Positions 9,670 through 19,665 are shown, counted from the first letter of the stretch. The stretch: 64,000 nt of DNA from Bacillus sp. FJAT-29937 (GCF_001509555.1 NZ_LMAS01000003.1:696114-760113); one strand, 5' to 3'. Numbers and translations: made by a program. The notes: generated by a model not told the origin, from the letters alone.

Positions 9670-10634
9670 GAAAGAAACTGCTTGATGCTTTTACATTAAA
9701 TGAAGATGAGTATTTGTCAGGCCAATATTTAGCTGATCTGCTAGGATGCTCAAGAACCGCAGTCTGGAAGCATATAGAAGAGATGCGTAGGGACGGGTTT
9801 GAGCTTGAAGCTGTTCGTAAGAAGGGATATAGAATAACAAGAGTTCCGGAAAGAATTACAGCAGATGAAATAAGATTGGGGCTTTTAACGAAGTTTATCG
9901 GAAAAAATATACATTATGAGGAAAGTGTTGACTCCACACAAAAAATTGCCCATCGTCTAGCAAATGAAGATGCTCCGGAGGGTACAGTTATTATTGCCGA
10001 GGAGCAGTTATTAGGCAGGGGACGAATGGACAGGAGATGGCATTCTCCGAAATATACTGGGATTTGGATGAGTGTGATTTTACGTCCAAATCTCCCGCCT
10101 CCTAAAGCCCCACAGCTAACATTAATAACTGCGGTTGCCGTTGTTCAAGCAATAGAAGAGTTAACTGACCTATCTCCGCAAATAAAATGGCCGAATGATA
10201 TTTTAATCAATGGGAAAAAGGTGACCGGAATATTGACAGAGCTACAAGCCGATGCAGACCGGATCACTTCCATTATTATTGGAATTGGCATTAATGTAAA
10301 TCAACAAAAGGAAGATTATCCTGAGGAGCTGCATACGATTGCCACCTCTCTATCGATCGAAAGCGGTAAAAAACTCCAAAGAGCAGAATTAGTAAAAATT
10401 CTGTTAAGCAAATTGGAGAATTTATATACCCTATACTTAGACAAAGGCTTCTATCCAATCAAGCTGCTTTGGGAAAGTTATGCCATCAGCATAGGCAAAG
10501 TCATAACAGCAAGAACAATTACGGGAAGTATCCAGGGAAAGGCATTGGGTATTACTGAAGATGGTGTTCTTATGATAGAAGATGAAATGGGTAAAGTTCA
10601 CCATATTTACTCAGCGGATATTGAACTTAAATAA
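9654..10634 (+). CDS. birA: Bifunctional biotin ligase / biotin operon repressor
   Basis: Activates biotin to biotinyl-AMP and transfers it to carboxylases; the N-terminal winged helix (residues about 10-60, CSRTAVWKHIEE) lets the holo-protein repress biotin genes. The central ligase domain shows GRGRMDRRWHS, KWPNDILING and GIGINVN; the small C-terminal domain is present. 326 residues. An in-frame GTG lies 12 bases earlier, but GTG 9654 has an AAAGGAG RBS about 11 bases away and matches the family start, so I prefer it. Last gene of the ypjD run. Confidence 0.94.
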   Translation: MQSELRKKLLDAFTLNEDEYLSGQYLADLLGCSRTAVWKHIEEMRRDGFELEAVRKKGYRITRVPERITADEIRLGLLTKFIGKNIHYEESVDSTQKIAHRLANEDAPEGTVIIAEEQLLGRGRMDRRWHSPKYTGIWMSVILRPNLPPPKAPQLTLITAVAVVQAIEELTDLSPQIKWPNDILINGKKVTGILTELQADADRITSIIIGIGINVNQQKEDYPEELHTIATSLSIESGKKLQRAELVKILLSKLENLYTLYLDKGFYPIKLLWESYAISIGKVITARTITGSIQGKALGITEDGVLMIEDEMGKVHHIYSADIELK

Positions 10635-10643
10635 AAGTTTTTC

Positions 10644-10673
10644 TAGTCAAATGAATCATCGATTTGTTATACT
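10644..10673 (+). promoter_or_regulatory. Promoter of the panBCD leader
   Basis: TAGTCA, 18-base spacer, TGT-TATACT (extended -10). Predicted start near 10680, giving a leader of about 245 bases before panB. Confidence 0.55.
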
Positions 10674-10689
10674 TAACGTGTTTAGTTAA

Positions 10690-10850
10690 ATGCTAAATGT
10701 TTGGGCAGTATCCTCAAGTTGAACTGCACCGTGTATGTTTAGGTCGTCGATGAAAAGTTCTTTGAAACACCTAAAATTAAAGATATTCTGCCTAGATCCA
10801 ATAATGGACCGGGACAGAGGGATGAGACATAATAAAGAACGAAAGAAATT
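10690..10850 (+). ncRNA. Structured panB leader, candidate 'pan' motif RNA
   Basis: The leader contains nested helices: GGCAG-TATC (10704-10712) with GATATTCTGCC (10782-10792), TTTAGGT (10738-10744) with ACCTAAA (10769-10775), and GATCCA/TGGACC just downstream. A terminator follows. A conserved RNA called the pan motif is known upstream of panB operons in Firmicutes including B. subtilis; position and architecture fit, but I cannot run a covariance search. No T-box sequence is present. Confidence 0.5.
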
Positions 10851-10853
10851 CGG

Positions 10854-10880
10854 AATCCTTCTGCTTACAGAAGGATTTTT
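10854..10880 (+). terminator. Leader terminator (attenuator candidate) before panB
   Basis: AATCCTTCTG / CAGAAGGATT hairpin with T-rich tail, about 45 bases before the panB ATG and inside the presumed transcript. This suggests regulated read-through rather than an end of birA transcription only. Confidence 0.7.
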
Positions 10881-10925
10881 ATCTTTGTTTTTCACCCTCT
10901 TCCTTAATTCAAAGGAGGAATAAGG

Positions 10926-11762
10926 ATGAAGCAAACAACTGATTTTTTGAAAATGAAGGAGAATGGGGAGAAGATTGCTGTTCTGACGGCTTACGATTTT
11001 CCGGCTGCCAAGCAAGCGGAAAAGGCCGGGGTTGACATGATTTTAGTAGGTGATTCGCTTGGAATGGTCGTATTGGGATATGAGTCAACCATCCCTGTTA
11101 CGTTAGAAGACATGATTCACCATGGCAAGGCTGTCAGAAGAGGAGCTTTAGACACGTTTATTGTAGTAGATATGCCTTTCATGAGCTATCATCTGTCCGT
11201 TCGCGACACCCTAATAAATGGAGCGCGTATTATCCAAGAAACAGGTGCACATGCCGTTAAAGTCGAAGGTGCAGATGAAGTGATTGACGGAATCGAAGCT
11301 TTAACGAAGGCTGGCATACCTGTCATGGCACATCTCGGGCTAACACCGCAATCCGTCGCTGTGCTTGGCGGCTATAAAGTTCAAGGCAAAAATGCAGAAA
11401 CGGCCCGTAAGCTAATCGAAGACGCGAAAAAATGCGAGCAGGCAGGCGCGTTTGCCATTGTATTAGAATGTGTTCCGAAGCAATTAGCAAAGGAAGTTTC
11501 AGAATGCTTGTCAATCCCGACAATCGGGATCGGTGCTGGCATTCATACGGACGGGCAAGTTCTTGTCTATCATGACGTACTTTCTTACGGTGTTGAAAGA
11601 GTACCGAAATTTGTTAAGAAATATTCAAATATAAATATCGACATGGAGCAAGGTCTGACTGATTATGTGAATGAAGTAAAACAAGGGGTATTCCCTGGTG
11701 ATGAGCATAGTTTCTCAATGAAAGAAACGGAGCTTTTAAGCTTGTACGGAGGGAAAGCATGA
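10926..11762 (+). CDS. panB: 3-methyl-2-oxobutanoate hydroxymethyltransferase
   Basis: First committed enzyme of pantothenate synthesis; makes ketopantoate from ketoisovalerate and 5,10-methylene-THF. 278 residues, TIM-barrel family. [15 protein letters not shown] (metal and substrate site), KVEGADE and the conserved GIGAG segment are visible. RBS aaggagg. Overlaps panC by 4 bases (ATGA). Confidence 0.97.
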   Translation: MKQTTDFLKMKENGEKIAVLTAYDFPAAKQAEKAGVDMILVGDSLGMVVLGYESTIPVTLEDMIHHGKAVRRGALDTFIVVDMPFMSYHLSVRDTLINGARIIQETGAHAVKVEGADEVIDGIEALTKAGIPVMAHLGLTPQSVAVLGGYKVQGKNAETARKLIEDAKKCEQAGAFAIVLECVPKQLAKEVSECLSIPTIGIGAGIHTDGQVLVYHDVLSYGVERVPKFVKKYSNINIDMEQGLTDYVNEVKQGVFPGDEHSFSMKETELLSLYGGKA

Positions 11763-12604
11763 AAGTCATTACAACCATTAGCGACATGCAGCAAACAATG
11801 ATTCGAGAGAAAATGTCAGGTAAATCAATTGGCTATGTCCCGACAATGGGTTTTTTACATGAAGGACATCTGACATTAATCGATTATGCTCGAAAAGAAA
11901 ATGATATAGTTGTCCTAAGTATTTTCGTAAATCCGCTTCAATTTGGGCCAACGGAGGATTTAGGTTCATATCCTAGGGATTTTGACCGTGATCATAATTT
12001 AGCCGAACAACATCAAGTTGACTATATTTTCTACCCGTCTGCAGAGGAAATGTATCCTGCACCATTATCGGTTACCGTAACTGCGAATGATCGGACTGAT
12101 GTATTATGCGGGCAATCCCGTCCTGGCCACTTTGATGGGGTTGTGACGGTTTTAACGAAGCTTTTCAATATCGTTCAGCCGAATAAGGCATATTTCGGCA
12201 AAAAAGACGCTCAGCAGCTAGCAATTGTGGAAGGGCTTGTGAATGATTTCCATTTCCCAATTAAGATTGTGCCAGTGGACATTGTGAGAGAGCATGACGG
12301 GCTAGCTAAAAGCTCAAGAAATGTTTATTTGCTTCCTAAAGAAAGAGAGCAAGCACCTTTTTTATACAAAAGTCTATTAGAGGCTAAAGCAATGATTGAT
12401 GAAGGGGAAAGAAACTCTCATATAATCATTTCCTCTATTAAAGAATTGATTTCTGAAAAGACGAGCGGAACAATCGACTATATTGAAATCTACTCTTACC
12501 CTAATCTTAAAGAAATTGAGAAGCTAGAAGGCAATATTATTATTGCCTTAGCAGTAAAATTTTCAAAAGCACGACTTATAGATAATTTGATATTAACTAT
12601 TTAG
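11759..12604 (+). CDS. panC: Pantoate--beta-alanine ligase
   Basis: Condenses pantoate and beta-alanine with ATP. 281 residues, HIGH-superfamily fold. The HIGH-like motif is LHEGHLTL, and the KMSKS-like loop is [19 protein letters not shown] is conserved. It is coupled to panB by ATGA. The coding region stops directly at the edge of repeat copy 2, and the C-terminus ([11 protein letters not shown]) is short, so insertion of the repeat may have trimmed a few non-catalytic residues (inference). Confidence 0.96.
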   Translation: MKVITTISDMQQTMIREKMSGKSIGYVPTMGFLHEGHLTLIDYARKENDIVVLSIFVNPLQFGPTEDLGSYPRDFDRDHNLAEQHQVDYIFYPSAEEMYPAPLSVTVTANDRTDVLCGQSRPGHFDGVVTVLTKLFNIVQPNKAYFGKKDAQQLAIVEGLVNDFHFPIKIVPVDIVREHDGLAKSSRNVYLLPKEREQAPFLYKSLLEAKAMIDEGERNSHIIISSIKELISEKTSGTIDYIEIYSYPNLKEIEKLEGNIIIALAVKFSKARLIDNLILTI

Positions 12605-12614
12605 TGTCCAGTTG

Positions 12615-12718
12615 CAGCGCCTACCCCCTCGAGGTCACAAGCCAATCCTCCCATAAAGGAAAAGACACCTTTCCGGGAGGCTCGTCTTGTGCTTGTCGGG
12701 GGTGACCAAGGCGCTTCC
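12615..12718. repeat. 104-bp dispersed palindromic repeat, copy 2 (inside panBCD)
   Basis: Same element as 3868-3971, differing at two positions (cccaTaaagg and gtgaCcaagg here). It starts 11 bases after the panC stop and ends 26 bases before panD, so a long hairpin would form in the panBCD message. Confidence 0.9.
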
Positions 12719-12743
12719 ACATTTCATATTAGGGGGAATCATC

Positions 12744-13130
12744 ATGTTCCGCACCATGATGAATGGTAAAATTCATAGAGCAGTTGTGACAGAAGCTAAT
12801 CTGAACTATGTCGGGAGCATTACGATTGATACAGATATTCTTGATGCTGTTGGGATGCTTCCAAATGAAAAGGTACAGATTGTGAATAATAACAATGGGG
12901 CAAGGTTCGAAACATATATCATTCCCGGTGAAAGAGGCAGTGGTGTCATTTGTGTAAACGGTGCAGCTGCAAGACTTGTTCAAGAGGGAGATATTGTAAT
13001 TATCATTTCTTATGCACTTGTTGCAGAGGACAAAATCTATACGCATCACCCTAAAGTTGCTATTATGGACGAAAATAATCGAATAAAGGAAATCATCAAT
13101 AAAGAACCTGAAAAAACGATTATGATGTAA
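12744..13130 (+). CDS. panD: Aspartate 1-decarboxylase proenzyme
   Basis: Makes beta-alanine from aspartate, completing the inputs for PanC. It is a self-cleaving pyruvoyl enzyme; the cleavage pair Gly24-Ser25 (NYVGSITID) is in place, as are Lys9 (NGKIHRA) and the Tyr/Arg segments. 128 residues. The frame continues upstream through the repeat, but ATG 12744 has the aggggga RBS and the canonical [11 protein letters not shown] start. Confidence 0.96.
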   Translation: MFRTMMNGKIHRAVVTEANLNYVGSITIDTDILDAVGMLPNEKVQIVNNNNGARFETYIIPGERGSGVICVNGAAARLVQEGDIVIIISYALVAEDKIYTHHPKVAIMDENNRIKEIINKEPEKTIMM

Positions 13131-13147
13131 AATATTTTTTAAAAGTG

Positions 13148-13190
13148 AAAAAGGCTGACCCGGTATGTATGGACCGAGTCGGCCTTTTTG
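13148..13190 (+). terminator. Terminator of panBCD
   Basis: AAAAAGGC-TGAC-CGGT / ACCG-GTC-GGCCTTTTT hairpin with small mismatches, followed by T residues. Confidence 0.85.
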
Positions 13191-13312
13191 TCCAAGGTTA
13201 TTTTGAAAACATTGAAAATGGCCTAAAATACATAATGCACGGCATTAAATCTTTTTCTTTTTCCGTTTTTATGATACCTTTTGATTGACTGAATGTTAGA
13301 GGTGTGTAGTTT

Positions 13313-16114
13313 ATGTGTAATAAATATGTTGTAATTGATTTAGAAACAACAGGGAACGCCCCAAAGAAAGGGGATAAAATCATCCAGTTCGCCGCTGTTG
13401 TTATCGAAAACGGAAAAATAACGGAGGAATTCTCCTCACTTGTGAATCCGGGACAGCCTATCCCTCCATTTATTGAAGAATTAACAGGTCTAGATGATGA
13501 AGCAGTAATGGATGCCCCTGTGTTTTCCGAGATTGCACCAAAAATCCTCACTTTATTAGAGGATGCTTATTTTGTTGCACATAATGTCCTTTTTGATTTA
13601 TCGTTCTTGCAGGAGGAGCTTCTTCTTGCTGGCTATAATGGATTTTATGGACCGGTTTTGGATACAGTAGAGCTTTCTCGTGTATTTATGCCAACTGCAG
13701 ATAGCTTTCAATTATCAGAATTGGCTTTTAGGGAAGGATTAAATCATGAGCGTCCTCATCAGGCTGACAGCGATGCCTATGTAACGGCTGAGCTTCTGCT
13801 TCTCCTTTTGGATCGGATGGAACGGTTGCCGCTCTCCACAATCAAGCAAATTTACAAGCTTTCCGGCGGTTTAAAAAGCGATTTAGATTTACTCATAGAT
13901 TCTTGTCTTACGAAAAAAGAAGCAACTGTCGAGGTTTTGCAAAACGATCTCGAAATACACCAAGGAATCGCACTGAAAATGCTTCATGAACAAGATGCTG
14001 ATGATGACAATGGGACAGTCAATTATCCTATACAGCAAGAAGCGAAAGAGGAGCTTTTCAAAAAGGCTTTTTCCAATTGTGAAATTCGTTTAGGACAATT
14101 TAAAATGATGGATTCAGTCTATCAAGCCTTTAATTATAAACGACATGCATTAATTGAGGCTGGCACAGGTGTTGGAAAATCATTAGCTTATTTAATTCCT
14201 GCAGCTATTTACGGAAAAGAAAATAGACAAACAGTTATGATTAGTACATTTACGACGCAGCTACAGGAGCAGCTTCTTTCCAATGATATTCCTAAATTAA
14301 AACAGATGCTTCCATTTCCGATTAAGGCGGTATTGCTGAAGGGAAGAAGTCATTATTTAAGTTTGGCTAAATTTGAGCAATCTTTAAAGGAATTCGATGA
14401 TAATTACGACACTACCTTAACAAAAATGCAAATCCTTGTTTGGCTAACAGAAACGACTACTGGGGATATAGATGAAATAAATTTGTCCAGCGGTGGAATG
14501 ATATTTTGGAATAAAATCAAAAATGATGAGGCGATATTTCTTCAGAATAAATCTTGGCTTTCAAGAGATTTTTATTTACGGGCCCGAAAATCCGCTTTAA
14601 ACGCTGATCTAATCATTACGAATCATTCTCTGCTTCTGAGTGATTTAGTCTCAAATAATAAAATTTTGCCGGAGTATAGTCATATTGTCATTGATGAGGG
14701 CCATCATTTTGTGAAAGTGTCTGGCCAGTATTTCGGCTATTCTCTGGATTATTTAAAGACTCGTTTTTTGATCAGCCGTATTGGGCATATGGAGCAGAAA
14801 CAATTATTGTATATGCTTGAACAAATTCTAGAGAAAGCTGTGATTGAGAAAAAGCACTTAGTTCATTCCTTTGAAATGAATCAAATGATACAAGAACTTA
14901 GTTTTGAAATGGATGAGCTGTTCAAAATTATAAGCATATTTGCGAAAAAGAAAGCAAAATCCAGAAAAGGGTACAATCGGATTAGCAGCCGTTTTTTACG
15001 TGATGACTCCAGCCATGAAAGCCAAGCAGTGCAAGCTAGTGCAGAAAGATTTTTATTCCACACTAAGGATTTTACTGGAGAGCTAGAGAAAAGATTATAT
15101 GCCTTGAGTATGATCAAGGAGAACCTTTCTGCCAGTGAAAAATCTTCATTGGAAGAACTCGCTTCTATAGTAGATGAATTAAAAGAAATAGTTGAAGCCA
15201 TTAAACATATTTTTTTACAGCCATCTGAGGAATATGTTACATGGATTGATATGGACGTTCGTTCGATGCAGAATGCTACGACAGTCTATTCACAGCCTGT
15301 CAATGCAGGCCATTTATTAAAGGATGAATTTTTCAGCAAAAAAGAATCAGCTGTTATCACTTCTGCTACCTTATCGGTGAAAAACTCATTCAACTATATG
15401 TTAAATGAACTGGGATTGCAATTAACAGAATGCAGTGCAGAGCAAATTCAATCCCCATTTGATTATCATGAACAAGTAAAGCTCATCATTCCTAATGATC
15501 TTCCTGAAGTAAATTCTGTTTCATTGGATGAATATGTCATGTCCATTAGTGAACATATTATCTCGATAGCAGAAGCAACGAAGGGTAGAATGCTTATATT
15601 ATTTACCTCACATGAAATGCTCAAAAAAACATATGAGCTTATAAAGGAATCTGGCTTTCTAAATGAATATGCCCTTATTGCCCAAGGTGTATCGAGCGGG
15701 AGCCGATCAAGGTTAACCCGTAATTTTCAAAAATTCGAAAAGGCCATTTTATTAGGGACGAATAGTTTCTGGGAAGGTGTGGACATCCCTGGAGAGGATT
15801 TATCGTGTTTAATCATCGTTCGGCTTCCTTTTTCACCACCTGATGAACCTTTTACAGAAGCGAAATGTGAACAAATTAAGCAAAATGGCGGAAATCCATT
15901 TTCTGACTATTCATTGCCAGAAGCGATCATTCGCTTTAAACAGGGATTTGGAAGACTAATCCGAACGAAAAGCGATAAAGGGTTTATTTTTATTTTTGAT
16001 CGCAGATTGGTGACAACCCAATATGGAAAAGCTTTTTTAGATTCCATCCCGAAAATCTCTCATACGAAAAGCGATATTAGTGGAATAATCGACTTAATTA
16101 ATAAAACCTTATAA
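13313..16114 (+). CDS. dinG: DinG family helicase with N-terminal DEDD exonuclease
   Basis: A 933-residue fusion typical of Firmicutes. Residues 1-165 form a DnaQ-like 3'-5' exonuclease (VVIDLETTG with the Asp/Glu pair; HNVLFDLSFL; HQADSDA). The rest is an XPD/DinG superfamily-2 helicase with Walker A EAGTGVGKS (about 282-291), the DEGH box in VIDEGHH (about 460) and C-terminal motifs IIRFKQGFGRLIR. No four-cysteine Fe-S cluster is apparent, unlike E. coli DinG or YpvA below. The ATG is preceded by agaggtg. It probably has a role in DNA repair. Confidence 0.94.
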   Translation: MCNKYVVIDLETTGNAPKKGDKIIQFAAVVIENGKITEEFSSLVNPGQPIPPFIEELTGLDDEAVMDAPVFSEIAPKILTLLEDAYFVAHNVLFDLSFLQEELLLAGYNGFYGPVLDTVELSRVFMPTADSFQLSELAFREGLNHERPHQADSDAYVTAELLLLLLDRMERLPLSTIKQIYKLSGGLKSDLDLLIDSCLTKKEATVEVLQNDLEIHQGIALKMLHEQDADDDNGTVNYPIQQEAKEELFKKAFSNCEIRLGQFKMMDSVYQAFNYKRHALIEAGTGVGKSLAYLIPAAIYGKENRQTVMISTFTTQLQEQLLSNDIPKLKQMLPFPIKAVLLKGRSHYLSLAKFEQSLKEFDDNYDTTLTKMQILVWLTETTTGDIDEINLSSGGMIFWNKIKNDEAIFLQNKSWLSRDFYLRARKSALNADLIITNHSLLLSDLVSNNKILPEYSHIVIDEGHHFVKVSGQYFGYSLDYLKTRFLISRIGHMEQKQLLYMLEQILEKAVIEKKHLVHSFEMNQMIQELSFEMDELFKIISIFAKKKAKSRKGYNRISSRFLRDDSSHESQAVQASAERFLFHTKDFTGELEKRLYALSMIKENLSASEKSSLEELASIVDELKEIVEAIKHIFLQPSEEYVTWIDMDVRSMQNATTVYSQPVNAGHLLKDEFFSKKESAVITSATLSVKNSFNYMLNELGLQLTECSAEQIQSPFDYHEQVKLIIPNDLPEVNSVSLDEYVMSISEHIISIAEATKGRMLILFTSHEMLKKTYELIKESGFLNEYALIAQGVSSGSRSRLTRNFQKFEKAILLGTNSFWEGVDIPGEDLSCLIIVRLPFSPPDEPFTEAKCEQIKQNGGNPFSDYSLPEAIIRFKQGFGRLIRTKSDKGFIFIFDRRLVTTQYGKAFLDSIPKISHTKSDISGIIDLINKTL

Positions 16115-16142
16115 ATGAAAGATGAACGTATGATGAAAAAAG

Positions 16143-16166
16143 GGCTGCGCCTTTTAAGGTGCAGCC
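16143..16166. terminator. Hairpin after dinG; its T tract is on the minus strand
   Basis: GGCTGCGCC-TT / AA-GGTGCAGCC. On the plus strand it is followed by aatgac, so it is a poor terminator there. On the minus strand it is followed by CCTTTTTTC, the pattern of an intrinsic terminator for leftward transcription. Confidence 0.55.
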
Positions 16167-16332
16167 AATGACGTTGGTGGATTAGAAGAATTAATAGAAT
16201 TTTTTATTCAAGCTGTTTGATGTAGCTGTTATACTGATAATTAAAGGTTAAAAACTTTCGTACATATAGCTTGTCCTATATTTACTTCTGTATTAGTTAC
16301 AAATATTGTACTACCTGAGGAGGAATTCCAGT

Positions 16333-16503
16333 ATGGAAAGCAAAATTGAGGTTTTATCAACGGTGAAAATTCAGCTAAGCCCTGACCTCTATAAAATTGT
16401 TGATGCTTTAAACAGAACGTTAAAGGAAAAAGATTTAATGTTTGGACTGGCACTTGATAAAGAAGATCAAAATAAAGCCATTTTTTCGATTTATCGTACA
16501 TAA
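16333..16503 (+). CDS. ypmA: YpmA family protein (DUF4264)
   Basis: A 56-residue cytosolic protein (MESKIEVLSTVKIQ...), matching YpmA in length and position between dinG and ypmB. Function unknown. No signal, membrane or metal motif. The open frame begins earlier, but ATG 16333 has a strong gaggagg RBS. Confidence 0.85.
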   Translation: MESKIEVLSTVKIQLSPDLYKIVDALNRTLKEKDLMFGLALDKEDQNKAIFSIYRT

Positions 16504-16517
16504 GAAGAGTGACAAAT

Positions 16518-16991
16518 GTGAAAAAAGTAATTATTATAAGTTTATTAATATTGGCAATTATATTAGGATCTGGGGTTATCGTTTATGTAAATGCAGTAGA
16601 GCCTGTAAAGGCAGCTGAGAAAGAAGCCATTGAAAGAGCCATGACAGAAACGAGGCTTTGGAAGGCTGAGGATTTTCAGCTTTATCATGGTCTGGAAACA
16701 TATTATGTCATTAAAGGGGTAAATAAAGCCGGAACAAGCATTTACGTCTGGGTCCCTGAAAAAGAAGGACAGATAATTGTTAGAAAGGTGACAGATGGAG
16801 TTTCCAAACAGGAAGCAATTAATAAGCTAAAAGAAGAGAAGAATCCGAAAAAAATTATTTCCGTTCGCCTCGGAATGGAAAAGAATATTCCGTTATGGGA
16901 AATTTATTACCGGACTGAGGGGAATTTAATAAATTATTATTATGTTGATTTCAAAACAGGTGAATGGCTAAAGAAGATCGAGAATTTATGA
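16518..16991 (+). CDS. ypmB: TseB/YpmB-like membrane protein (cell wall elongation regulator)
   Basis: About 157 residues: an N-terminal membrane anchor (residues about 3-24), then two PepSY-like domains outside the membrane. In B. subtilis YpmB (TseB) is reported to influence the elongation penicillin-binding protein PbpA; I infer the same family by position and architecture. Start: GTG 16518 with agaag upstream is preferred to the GTG three codons earlier. It is probably co-transcribed with ypmA (14 bases apart) and aspB. Confidence 0.82.
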   Translation: MKKVIIISLLILAIILGSGVIVYVNAVEPVKAAEKEAIERAMTETRLWKAEDFQLYHGLETYYVIKGVNKAGTSIYVWVPEKEGQIIVRKVTDGVSKQEAINKLKEEKNPKKIISVRLGMEKNIPLWEIYYRTEGNLINYYYVDFKTGEWLKKIENL

Positions 16992-17039
16992 TCTTCGTTC
17001 TTATTCTTCTTAGTCATTATGTGAGTGGAGGAAAAGGAA

Positions 17040-18230
17040 ATGAACGTTCAATTAGCACAAAGAGTAAAAGCATTAACCCCATCAACAACGCTTGCCATTA
17101 CAGCGAAAGCAAAAGAATTGAAGGAACAAGGCTTTGATGTAATCGGCTTAGGAGCTGGTGAGCCTGACTTTAATACGCCGCAGCATATTATTGATGCCGC
17201 CGTTAAATCGATGAATGAAGGACATACAAAATATACTCCATCTGCAGGCCTTCCTGCATTGAAAAAAGAGATCGTTAACAAGTTTAAAGTAGACCAGGGA
17301 ATTGACTATGAAGCCTCTCAAATCATCGTCGGAAGCGGCGCAAAGCATGTCCTTTATACATTATTCCAAGCTATTCTGGACGAAGGGGATGAAGTCATCA
17401 TTCCTACTCCATATTGGGTCAGCTATCCTGAACAAGTTAAATTAGCAGACGGTGTGCCTATCTATGTTGAAGGTAAAGAGGAAAACGAGTACAAAATTAC
17501 ACCTGAACAACTAGCAGAAGCCATTACGGATAAGACAAAAGCTGTTATTATTAATTCACCAAGCAACCCGACTGGTATGCTATATTCTGAAGATGAGTTA
17601 AAAGCATTGGGCGAGGTTTGTTTAAAGCATAATATTCTGATCGTTTCAGATGAAATTTATGAAAAATTAGTTTATGGAAACAATAAGCATGTTTCCATTG
17701 CTCAGCTTTCACCTGAGCTTAAAGGACAAACTTTACTAATAAACGGTGTGTCAAAGTCCCATTCAATGACAGGCTGGCGAATCGGATATGCAGCAGGTAA
17801 TAAAGAAATAATTAAGGCAATGACAAATCTTGCGAGCCATAGTACATCGAATCCAACAACAACAGCTCAATATGGGGCGATTGCTGCATATGCTGGTTCA
17901 CAAGAGATGGTTTCGGAAATGCAAAAGGCATTTGAGCAGCGCTTAAATACTATTTATGATAAGCTTGTTGCTATTCCTGGCTTTACATGCATTAAACCAC
18001 AAGGTGCTTTTTACCTTTTCCCTAATGTAAAGCAGGCGGCTGAATTAACAGGCTTTGCCAATGTAGATGAATTCTCTCAAGCACTTCTTGAGGAAGCAAT
18101 GGTTGCCGTAATTCCTGGATCAGGCTTTGGTGCTCCAAATAATATTCGATTATCCTACGCAACATCATTGGACTTATTAGAAAAAGCGGTTGAAAGAATC
18201 CATCAATTTGTTGAGAAGAAAATGAAATAA
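17040..18230 (+). CDS. aspB: Aspartate aminotransferase (class I, PLP)
   Basis: Interconverts aspartate and glutamate with their oxo-acids. 396 residues. The PLP lysine lies in NGVSKSHSMTGWRIGY, with upstream NSPSNPTG and the pyridoxal-contacting SDEIYEKL; the C-terminal arginine is in NNIRLSYA. ATG 17040 follows ggaggaaaagg; a GTG five codons earlier overlaps that RBS and is rejected. A strong terminator follows. Confidence 0.96.
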   Translation: MNVQLAQRVKALTPSTTLAITAKAKELKEQGFDVIGLGAGEPDFNTPQHIIDAAVKSMNEGHTKYTPSAGLPALKKEIVNKFKVDQGIDYEASQIIVGSGAKHVLYTLFQAILDEGDEVIIPTPYWVSYPEQVKLADGVPIYVEGKEENEYKITPEQLAEAITDKTKAVIINSPSNPTGMLYSEDELKALGEVCLKHNILIVSDEIYEKLVYGNNKHVSIAQLSPELKGQTLLINGVSKSHSMTGWRIGYAAGNKEIIKAMTNLASHSTSNPTTTAQYGAIAAYAGSQEMVSEMQKAFEQRLNTIYDKLVAIPGFTCIKPQGAFYLFPNVKQAAELTGFANVDEFSQALLEEAMVAVIPGSGFGAPNNIRLSYATSLDLLEKAVERIHQFVEKKMK

Positions 18231-18235
18231 TATGG

Positions 18236-18267
18236 AAGCGGCAGCTAGTAACCTAGCTGCCGCTTTT
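18236..18267 (+). terminator. Terminator of ypmA-ypmB-aspB
   Basis: AAGCGGCAGCTAG / CTAGCTGCCGCTT, perfect 13-bp stem and T run. Confidence 0.92.
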
Positions 18268-18272
18268 GGTAG

Positions 18273-18302
18273 TTGCTTGTCCTATATACAAAAGAGTATA
18301 AT
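18273..18302 (+). promoter_or_regulatory. asnS promoter
   Basis: TTGCTT, 18-base spacer, TATAAT. It lies 45 bases before the start codon, leaving no room for a T-box leader. Confidence 0.65.
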
Positions 18303-18347
18303 ATATAGGATATAAAAGCGATTTGCTAGTTTTTGGAGGGAATATAA

Positions 18348-19643
18348 TTGTTAAAAACAACGATATCTGAAGTATACAAATATGTTGATCAAGAAGTGAA
18401 AATAGGCGCTTGGGTCGCAAATAAACGCTCAAGCGGAAAGATTGCTTTCCTTCAGCTTCGCGATGGAACAGGATTCATGCAAGGTGTTGTCGCGAAAGCG
18501 GATGTTTCTGAGGAAGTTTTTCAAGCGGCAAAGTCTGTTACTCAAGAATCTTCTATTTACATAACTGGAAAAATCCAAGAGGACGAGCGTTCACCATTTG
18601 GATATGAAATGCTTGTAACGGGATTAGAAGTGATCCATGCAGCAGTAGATTATCCAATTACGCCGAAAGAGCATGGAACTGAATTTCTAATGGATCATCG
18701 TCATTTATGGCTTCGCTCTCGCCGCCAGCATGCGGTCATGAAAATTAGAAATGAGATTATCCGTTCCACGTATGAATTTTTTAATAACGAAGGGTATGTA
18801 AAAGTCGATCCGCCAATTTTAACGGGGAGCTCGGCTGAAGGCGGATCAGAATTATTTGCTACGAAATACTTCGATGAAGATGCCTATTTATCACAGAGCG
18901 GACAATTACATTTAGAAGCAGCAGCAATGGCACTTGGAAAGGTATTCTCTTTCGGTCCGACTTTCCGTGCGGAAAAGTCCAAAACACGACGCCATTTAAT
19001 TGAGTTCTGGATGATTGAGCCTGAGATGGCTTTCTATGAACATGAGGATAGTTTAAAGGTGCAAGAGGACTATGTGTCATATATTGTTCAATCTGTCCTA
19101 AAAAATTGCGAATTAGAATTAAAAACTCTAGGCCGAGATACGTCTAAACTAGAGAATATTAAGGCACCTTTCCCGCGCATTACTTATGATGAAGCGATTA
19201 AGTTTTTGCATGAAAAGGGCTTTGACGATGTTCAGTGGGGAGATGACCTCGGTGCCCCTCACGAAACAGCGATAGCAGAAAGCTATGACAAACCAGTTTT
19301 CATTACTCATTACCCAACTTCATTAAAAGCATTTTACATGCAGCCAGATCCAAACAGGGAAGAAGTTGTCCTTTGTGCAGACTTAATTGCGCCAGAAGGG
19401 TATGGAGAGATTATTGGCGGTTCAGAGCGTATTCATGATTATGACTTAATGAAACAGCGTTTAGAAGAAAATAATTTAGACATGGATACTTACAAATGGT
19501 ATTTAGAACTTCGTGAATACGGTTCAGTTCCTCACTCTGGGTTTGGACTTGGATTAGAAAGAACGGTAGCTTGGATTAGCGGAGTGGAGCATGTACGCGA
19601 AACAATTCCATTCCCGCGTTTATTAAATCGTCTATATCCGTAA
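18348..19643 (+). CDS. asnS: Asparaginyl-tRNA synthetase
   Basis: Class II (aspartyl-like) synthetase charging tRNA-Asn. An N-terminal OB fold (about 1-110, [15 protein letters not shown]) binds the anticodon. Motif 2 is [10 protein letters not shown]...HLIEFWMIE, and motif 3 is GFGLGLERT. 431 residues. TTG start with a ggaggg RBS at proper spacing. Confidence 0.97.
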   Translation: MLKTTISEVYKYVDQEVKIGAWVANKRSSGKIAFLQLRDGTGFMQGVVAKADVSEEVFQAAKSVTQESSIYITGKIQEDERSPFGYEMLVTGLEVIHAAVDYPITPKEHGTEFLMDHRHLWLRSRRQHAVMKIRNEIIRSTYEFFNNEGYVKVDPPILTGSSAEGGSELFATKYFDEDAYLSQSGQLHLEAAAMALGKVFSFGPTFRAEKSKTRRHLIEFWMIEPEMAFYEHEDSLKVQEDYVSYIVQSVLKNCELELKTLGRDTSKLENIKAPFPRITYDEAIKFLHEKGFDDVQWGDDLGAPHETAIAESYDKPVFITHYPTSLKAFYMQPDPNREEVVLCADLIAPEGYGEIIGGSERIHDYDLMKQRLEENNLDMDTYKWYLELREYGSVPHSGFGLGLERTVAWISGVEHVRETIPFPRLLNRLYP

Positions 19644-19665
19644 GCAACATAAATTGAGCAATATA

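Noticed and set aside
10690..10860. T-box or lysine-type riboswitch in the panB leader
   Set aside because: No T-box core (AGGGTGGNACCGCG) and no lysine-riboswitch features; a pan-motif is a better fit.
10735..10923. 62-codon plus-strand frame in the panB leader
   Set aside because: Runs through the leader helices and terminator, lacks an RBS, and has no recognisable product.
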